Of a DNA stretch of 41,626 nt, positions 36,927 through 41,626 are shown piece by piece (position 1 is the first letter of the stretch; each line of letters starts with the position of its first letter). The notes beneath the pieces were generated by a model, which saw nothing but the letters and a program-made list of their open reading frames with translations, did not search any database and was not told the origin of the DNA. A program made the position numbers and the translations under genes. The stretch spans positions 1 through 41,626 of the forward strand of contig CAAGIL010000033.1 in assembly GCA_900769905.1 (NCBI GenBank). Direction: 5' to 3'. Source of the stretch: Rikenellaceae bacterium. GTDB taxonomy: Bacteria; Bacteroidota; Bacteroidia; Bacteroidales; UBA932.

Positions 36927-37733
36927 ATGCTCTTAAGTCTTCTGTATGTGATTCTTTCGGGAATCGCTCTGCCCGTCGGGGGCATTCAGATGCAGTATTT
37001 GTGGCGAAACCAGCTCGGGGACGTATATTCCCTCGGGCTGGGCTCCGCCGCCTGTCTGGGCGCTGCCGCGGCCACGATGTCGGGCTGGTGCTCGCTGACC
37101 GTGGGCTCTTTCATCTGCACCCTGGTCTGCACCCTGGTGTGCTTCCTTGTGACTATGAGGGTCTCCACCCAGAACCTCATCACCTTCGGCATCATTTTCG
37201 GCACTTTCATAGGCTCGCTGGGCACCATAGTGGTGACCAACGCTCCGAGTCCGGAACTGCTGAAGCAGTACTACCTCTGGGGTGCGGCCAATTTCAGGAT
37301 GGAGGGGGTAACTGGAGGAGACATCGTTTTCTCTCTGTCGCTTTTCGCAGTCGGCATCGTCTGCGCCCTGCTGGACCACAAGAACCTGACTGCCCACTTC
37401 AAGGGGGAAATAGAGCTTTCGAAGATGCACAAGGCGCTGAGCCTGCTGATGATAATGTTTCTCGTGACCTCGGCCGTAAGCATCTGCGGGCCAATCGGTT
37501 TCATCTCCCTGGGTGTGCCCAATCTGAGCAGGACGGTCTGCAAGAGCAAGGATATAAGGAAGCACTACCTCATCTCGTCGGCTATGGGCATAGGATTGCT
37601 GCTGGTCACCTTCCTGGTGACGGAGTATGTGAGCTTCGGCATCTACCTCCCTATCAGCGCCACTATGGCCATCATCGCCCTGCCTCTCACGACCCTGCTT
37701 TTCCTCCGCGGCAATCAGGACAGATGCCCTTGA
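36927..37733 (+). CDS. Short FecCD-type ABC permease, probably cobalamin-linked
   Basis: This 268-residue polytopic inner-membrane protein aligns with BtuC/FecCD permeases from the second transmembrane region onward: ALPVGGIQMQYLWRNQLGDVYSLGLGSAACLGA corresponds to the conserved 'LQ...RNPLADP.LLG' block. The C-terminal half has SICGPIGFISLGVPNLSR (the coupling region) and LPISATMAIIALPLTTLLFL. The first membrane helix and the residues before it (about 60) are missing; the start is 5 bases after btuB, so no room exists for them. It follows btuB under the same riboswitch. No ATPase or binding-protein gene is adjacent. It ends overlapping the fur-family gene by 47 bases. Confidence 0.75.
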   Translation: MLLSLLYVILSGIALPVGGIQMQYLWRNQLGDVYSLGLGSAACLGAAAATMSGWCSLTVGSFICTLVCTLVCFLVTMRVSTQNLITFGIIFGTFIGSLGTIVVTNAPSPELLKQYYLWGAANFRMEGVTGGDIVFSLSLFAVGIVCALLDHKNLTAHFKGEIELSKMHKALSLLMIMFLVTSAVSICGPIGFISLGVPNLSRTVCKSKDIRKHYLISSAMGIGLLLVTFLVTEYVSFGIYLPISATMAIIALPLTTLLFLRGNQDRCP

Positions 37734-38112
37734 TCATATAATTGGTGAAGTTCGCCTCGAATCCCTCGGGCAGGGACACGGTCGGAACCGGAAGCTTCGG
37801 GAAACAATATGTCTTGCCGCATTTTTCGCAGTGGAAATGCACGTGGGCGTCATCATCTCCCTCCTGTTCGCTCTGGCGGCAGAGTTCGTAGCGGTTGCTG
37901 TCCGATCCGTCCTCTATGACGTGGATGAGCTGATGTTCCCGGAACAGGGCCAGAGAACGGGAAATGACCGAAATGTCCACCGTCTCAAGTGCATCGGAAA
38001 TCTCTGCCATAGACAGCGGTCTGTGACTCTCCGACAGCGTGCGAAGAATAAGTTCGCGCGCTGCCGTCGGTTTGATGCCTGCATTTTGAAGCAAAAGGTC
38101 TTCGTTCAGCAT
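37687..38112 (-). CDS. Fur-family metal-responsive regulator
   Basis: This 141-residue winged-helix repressor of the Fur superfamily has an N-terminal DNA-binding domain (about 10-75, KPTAARELILRTLSE...SMAEISDALE...ISVISRSLALFREHQLI). The dimerisation part has the metal motif HVHFHCEKCG. Two CxxC pairs (C95/C98 and C131/C134) form the structural zinc site. It is closer to the Zur/Fur group than PerR by its general form, but the metal sensed is not readable. It has its own -7 box (38129-38136) and is convergent with the permease, sharing 47 bases. Confidence 0.85.
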   Translation of the reverse strand: MLNEDLLLQNAGIKPTAARELILRTLSESHRPLSMAEISDALETVDISVISRSLALFREHQLIHVIEDGSDSNRYELCRQSEQEGDDDAHVHFHCEKCGKTYCFPKLPVPTVSLPEGFEANFTNYMIKGICPDCRGGKAGS

Positions 38113-38128
38113 TTTCGAATGATTTGCC

Positions 38129-38136
38129 CAAAGTTA
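38129..38136 (-). promoter_or_regulatory. -7 promoter box of the fur-family gene (TAACTTTG)
   Basis: A perfect minus-strand TAnnTTTG box lies 16 bases before the ATG. The leader would be short, about 10 bases. Confidence 0.5.
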
Positions 38137-38259
38137 ATGCTTTTTTCCGGCATTTGCACGCCGCGGGAGCAGTCTTTTCAATCCCCGTCGCATCGCCGGA
38201 GCCAGCCGTGAAGGAATATTTTTTTCTAAAAAAACTTTTCCACTTTTCCGAACTTGTAT

Positions 38260-38267
38260 TATCTTTG
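38260..38267 (+). promoter_or_regulatory. pyrG -7 promoter box (TATCTTTG)
   Basis: A perfect plus-strand TAnnTTTG box with TTTT 20 bases upstream ends 9 bases before the pyrG ATG, leaving a leader of only a few bases. Confidence 0.6.
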
Positions 38268-38276
38268 TGGCCCGTT

Positions 38277-39887
38277 ATGGATACAAAGTACATATTCGTT
38301 ACGGGCGGAGTGGCATCTTCACTCGGCAAAGGCATAATCGCCGCATCTTTGGCAAAGCTTCTTCAAGCTCGCGGACTCAGAGTCACAATCCAGAAGTTCG
38401 ACCCTTACATCAACATCGACCCCGGCACGCTCAATCCCTATGAACACGGAGAGTGCTACGTCACCGACGACGGGGCCGAAACCGACCTCGACCTCGGTCA
38501 TTACGAGCGTTTCCTGGGCGTACGCACGTCCAAGGCGAACAACGTCACGACCGGAAAAATCTACAACACCGTCATCACCAAAGAGCGCGAAGGCGCCTAT
38601 CTCGGCAAGACCGTGCAGATCGTTCCGCACATCACTGACGAGATCAAGCGCCGCATGCTTCTGCTCGGCAAAAGCGGCGAATACGACATCATCATAACGG
38701 AAATCGGAGGCACAGTGGGCGATATGGAATCCCAGCCTTTCGTGGAGGCCGTGCGCCAGCTCCAGTGGGAACTTCCCGAGGAGGACTTTATGGCAATCCA
38801 CCTCACCCTGGTCCCTTACCTGAGCGCAGCCAAGGAGCTCAAGACCAAGCCTACACAGCACTCGGTGCAGATGCTCCAGCAGGCCGGAGTGCACCCGGAC
38901 GTGATCGTATGCCGCACAGAGCACCCTCTCAGCCCCGAGCTGAGGAAGAAGGTGGCGCTGTTCTGCAATGTGAAACCGGGCCACGTGATCCAGTCAATCG
39001 ACGCGTGGAGCATATACCAGGTGCCGCTCAACATGCACGAGGAGCACCTCGACGAGCTGGTGGTGCGCCACCTCGAAATCGAGAACTTCGCCCAGCCTGA
39101 AATGAGCGGTTGGAAGGACTTCCTCGAGCGTCTGCGCAAGCCTGAGAGCGAGGTTGACGTAGCCCTGGTGGGCAAGTACGTGGAGCTCCAGGACGCATAC
39201 AAGTCCATACTCGAGTCCTTTGTCCACGCCGGCGCCGCTAACAGGTGCAAGGTCAGGGTACACACCGTGCACAGCGAGCACCTCGACGAGGGCAATGTGG
39301 ACAAGGTGCTGGGTAAGATGGACGGCGTGCTGGTGGCACCGGGCTTCGGCGAACGCGGCCTTGAAGGCAAGGTTGTGGCAATAAAGTACGCACGCGAGAA
39401 AGGGCTTCCGTTCTTCGGAATATGCCTCGGTATGCAGATGTGCGTGGTGGAGTACGCCCGCAACGTGCTGGGCTACAAGGATGCCGCGTCTACCGAAGTG
39501 CGTCCTGAAACCGCGCATCCGGTAATCTGCCTGATGGAGGACCAGAAATCCACCAGCATCAAGGGAGGCACGATGCGCCTGGGTGCGTACGAGTGCCGCC
39601 TGCTCAAGGACTCGCTCGCCAGCAGGATTTACGGCAGCGAGCTCATCTCCGAGCGCCACCGCCACCGCTACGAATTCAACTCCGAATACCTCGACGAGTT
39701 CGAGAAGGCGGGACTCAAGGCCACCGGCCGCAATCCCCAGACCGGACTCGTGGAAGTCGTTGAACTTCCGTCACATCCGTTCTTCATAGGCGTGCAGTTC
39801 CACCCGGAATACAAGAGTACCCCGGAGCACCCGCAGCCGATTTTCACCGCCTTCATAAAGGCGGCAATTGAGCACAGGAACAAATGA
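38277..39887 (+). CDS. pyrG: CTP synthase
   Basis: This 536-residue enzyme makes CTP from UTP, ATP and glutamine. The start MDTKYIFVTGGVASSLGKG (ATG at 38277) is set by the family N-terminus; a longer in-frame reading from 38124 is not supported. The synthase domain includes DPYINIDPGTLNPYEHGECYVTDDG and the GGTVGDME motif. The C-terminal glutaminase domain has the GICLGMQ nucleophile cysteine and the HPEYKSTP catalytic His/Glu. It overlaps the next gene by ATGA (39884-39887). Confidence 0.96.
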   Translation: MDTKYIFVTGGVASSLGKGIIAASLAKLLQARGLRVTIQKFDPYINIDPGTLNPYEHGECYVTDDGAETDLDLGHYERFLGVRTSKANNVTTGKIYNTVITKEREGAYLGKTVQIVPHITDEIKRRMLLLGKSGEYDIIITEIGGTVGDMESQPFVEAVRQLQWELPEEDFMAIHLTLVPYLSAAKELKTKPTQHSVQMLQQAGVHPDVIVCRTEHPLSPELRKKVALFCNVKPGHVIQSIDAWSIYQVPLNMHEEHLDELVVRHLEIENFAQPEMSGWKDFLERLRKPESEVDVALVGKYVELQDAYKSILESFVHAGAANRCKVRVHTVHSEHLDEGNVDKVLGKMDGVLVAPGFGERGLEGKVVAIKYAREKGLPFFGICLGMQMCVVEYARNVLGYKDAASTEVRPETAHPVICLMEDQKSTSIKGGTMRLGAYECRLLKDSLASRIYGSELISERHRHRYEFNSEYLDEFEKAGLKATGRNPQTGLVEVVELPSHPFFIGVQFHPEYKSTPEHPQPIFTAFIKAAIEHRNK

Positions 39888-41626
39888 GAATACCACGCAT
39901 CTTCCCGGCCCTGGCGGCAGCGCTGACCCTGGCCTCGTGCAGCAACGCACTCACACTCAGCTCCCCGAATGGAGAACTTACGCTGAAGTTGGACACGGCA
40001 TCCCCGGAAGGAGTACTGCGCTTCGAGCTCAACGACTCCGAAGGCCGCCTGCTCCAGAGCGGATGCCTGGGACTCGGGACGGACGCGCTCGTATGGAAGG
40101 ACAGCCTGAGCGTGAAGCCCAAGGGCAGGATCTACAGCGTTCGCGAGGACTATACCATGCTCACGGGCAAGAGAAGCCATTGCGTCAACGAGGCCAATGC
40201 GCGCAGATACAGCATTCTCAACGCTCAGGGCGAAGTGCTAGGACTCGAGCTGCGCCTCTTCGGCGACGGTCTGGCATTCCGCTACTCCCTTGAGGGAGAA
40301 CATACTGTTACTCAGGAATTTACCTCATACAACATTCCGGAAGGCAGCGGCCGCTGGATCCAGACCTACGAGCGCGACGGCTACGAAGCCTTCTACCCCT
40401 ACACCACCGACGGCAAGGCGCGGGGCAAGTGGCGCCCGAAGAATGACTGGGGCTACCCTGCCCTCATCGAGGCTCAGGACAAAGCCTTCGTGCTCATCAC
40501 CGAAGCCGGAATCAGGCGCGGGCATTGCGGCTCTTACCTGAACAACGGGGAGGAGGAGAGCCTCTACAGGGTAATGATGGCCGACAGCTGCAAGGCTTCG
40601 GGCGAATGGCAGTCTCCTTGGAGAGTGCTCATCACGGGAGAGCTGGCGACCGTGGTGGAATCCACCCTCGTCACCGACCTGAGCGAGCCTTGTGCCGTGG
40701 AGGACACGAGTTGGATAGAACCGGGATGCGCAGCCTGGATATACTGGGCCAACAACCACGGTTCCAGCGACTTCCGCAAGGTGTGCGAGTACATAGACCT
40801 GGCATCTGAGATGGGCTGGACCTATGACCTTATAGATGCCGAATGGGACGTTATGGGTAATGGCGGCAACATTGAGGATGCGCTTGCCTACGCTGTCTCC
40901 AGGGGCGTGAAACCGATGATTTGGTACAACTCCAGCACCAACTGGATCAACGGTGCCCCTACCCCTTACTACCGGCTCAACAAGCCCGAAGACAGGGCCA
41001 GGGAATACGCCTGGCTCGTGAGTCAGGGCGTGAGCGGAATCAAGGTTGACTTCTTCCGCGGCGACAGCGTCGAGGACTACAACTACTACCTCGACCTTAT
41101 GGAGGACGCGGCCAAATACGGGCTGCTCATCAATTTCCACGGTGCCACCCTGCCCCGGGGATGGCAGCGCACCTACCCCAACCTGATGACGGTGGAGGGG
41201 GTTTACGGGGCCGAGTGGTACAACAACACCCCGCAACTCACAGGCTGGGCCGCGTGCCACAACGCCACCCTGCCGTTCACACGCAACGTGGTCGGCTCGA
41301 TGGACTATACGCCCGGCACCTTCAGCGATTCGCAGCATCCCCACATAACTACCGACTGCCACGAGCTGGCACTGACCCTGCTCTTCGAGTCCGGACTCCA
41401 GCATATGCCCGACCGTCCGGAGGTGTACCTGAACCTCCCGGACACGGTACGTACGCTCCTGTCCACCCTCCCTACGGCCTGGGACGATACGCGGCTGCTC
41501 GCCGGTTACCCGGGTGAAGAGGTCGTGCTCGCGCGCCGCAAGGGCGATGTATGGTACGTGGCCGGCATCAACGGCAGCGACAGCCCGCGCACGGTGGACT
41601 TTTCCATTGAGCGCCTGAAGACCTAC
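39884..41626 (+). CDS. Glycoside hydrolase family 97 lipoprotein, retaining-type (runs off the right edge)
   Basis: 581 codons are present and the frame is open to the window end. The N-terminus MRIPRIFPALAAALTLASC is a lipoprotein signal with lipobox Cys19. The GH97 N-terminal sandwich, barrel and the start of the C-terminal domain follow. GIKVDFF places the nucleophile D389 as in retaining members, with E444 55 residues on, and FHGATLPRGWQRTYPNLMTVEGV is the family middle motif. It is a diverged paralogue of the GH97 at 24090. The ATG overlaps the pyrG stop (ATGA), so it is translationally coupled to CTP synthase. Cell-surface or periplasmic-facing lipoprotein is expected. Confidence 0.88.
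   Translation, partial: MRIPRIFPALAAALTLASCSNALTLSSPNGELTLKLDTASPEGVLRFELNDSEGRLLQSGCLGLGTDALVWKDSLSVKPKGRIYSVREDYTMLTGKRSHCVNEANARRYSILNAQGEVLGLELRLFGDGLAFRYSLEGEHTVTQEFTSYNIPEGSGRWIQTYERDGYEAFYPYTTDGKARGKWRPKNDWGYPALIEAQDKAFVLITEAGIRRGHCGSYLNNGEEESLYRVMMADSCKASGEWQSPWRVLITGELATVVESTLVTDLSEPCAVEDTSWIEPGCAAWIYWANNHGSSDFRKVCEYIDLASEMGWTYDLIDAEWDVMGNGGNIEDALAYAVSRGVKPMIWYNSSTNWINGAPTPYYRLNKPEDRAREYAWLVSQGVSGIKVDFFRGDSVEDYNYYLDLMEDAAKYGLLINFHGATLPRGWQRTYPNLMTVEGVYGAEWYNNTPQLTGWAACHNATLPFTRNVVGSMDYTPGTFSDSQHPHITTDCHELALTLLFESGLQHMPDRPEVYLNLPDTVRTLLSTLPTAWDDTRLLAGYPGEEVVLARRKGDVWYVAGINGSDSPRTVDFSIERLKTY

Noticed and set aside
1..41626. CRISPR array, insertion sequence or prophage
   Set aside because: No regularly spaced repeats, transposase or structural phage genes found on either strand.

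Overview
The window reads as a chromosomal segment of an anaerobic, fairly GC-rich member of the Bacteroidales. The evidence is: many TAnnTTTG -7 promoter boxes typical of Bacteroidota; Bacteroidota-restricted families (DUF5606, DUF3276, a long NusB, a DUF3869-like lipoprotein); a glycine-lipid acyltransferase pair; two GH97 glycosidases; an oxygen-sensitive class III ribonucleotide reductase; and a PurF that keeps its Fe-S cysteines. No rRNA, phage, IS element or CRISPR array is visible. The content is mostly core metabolism and cell-envelope genes, with one AT-richer accessory pocket at 12.3-14.0 kb. Genus cannot be fixed from the sequence alone.

Layout. 1-2.1 kb (minus): the 5' part of a WYL-type regulator, tRNA-Ala(CGC), pfkA and a YbaK-type deacylase. 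2.3-3.4 kb (plus): a short zinc CDF exporter, three abutting inverted repeats and rnpB. 3.4-9.6 kb (minus): one tight, mostly overlapping gene run nusB-yajC-ybbR-coaE-DUF5606-rimO, followed by glsA-glsB (glycine lipids). 9.8-12.3 kb (plus): DUF3276, an MTA/SAH deaminase-like amidohydrolase and purine nucleoside phosphorylase. 12.3-14.0 kb: a DUF1016/PDDEXK nuclease and an unknown membrane-anchored protein. 14.1-16.5 kb (minus): a coiled-coil protein, zapA, 6S RNA and rny. 16.6-22.4 kb (minus): an OmpA-like protein, a lipoprotein with a His-rich tail, and a four-gene envelope operon in which a YjbH-like protein appears split over its first and last genes. 22.4-26.0 kb: a small orphan protein, an aminotransferase and a GH97. 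26.1-28.7 kb (minus): nrdD-nrdG. 29-34 kb: purA, purC-purB and purF. 34-38 kb: a radical SAM protein, a cobalamin riboswitch controlling btuB plus a short FecCD-type permease, and a Fur-family regulator. 38.3-41.6 kb: pyrG translationally coupled to a second GH97 lipoprotein that runs off the edge.

The metabolic genes fit together. PurF, PurC, PurB and PurA cover de novo purine steps, the deaminase plus PNP cover salvage, NrdD/NrdG make dNTPs without oxygen, and PyrG supplies CTP. The envelope set covers lipids (GlsA/B), an outer-membrane/peptidoglycan anchor (OmpA), a probable export or assembly apparatus (YjbH-like) and vitamin B12 import.

The most notable features are structural. Convergent gene pairs are packed so tightly that RNA hairpins of one gene lie inside the last codons of its opposite neighbour (rnpB/glsB, GH97/nrdG, purA/purB). 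Several core genes (pfkA, purF, pyrG) have a -7 box so close to ATG that their mRNAs should be leaderless or nearly so. The best candidates for undescribed biology are the split YjbH operon, the B12-riboswitch-controlled truncated permease without an ATPase, and the B12-independent pairing of pyrG with a glycosidase.
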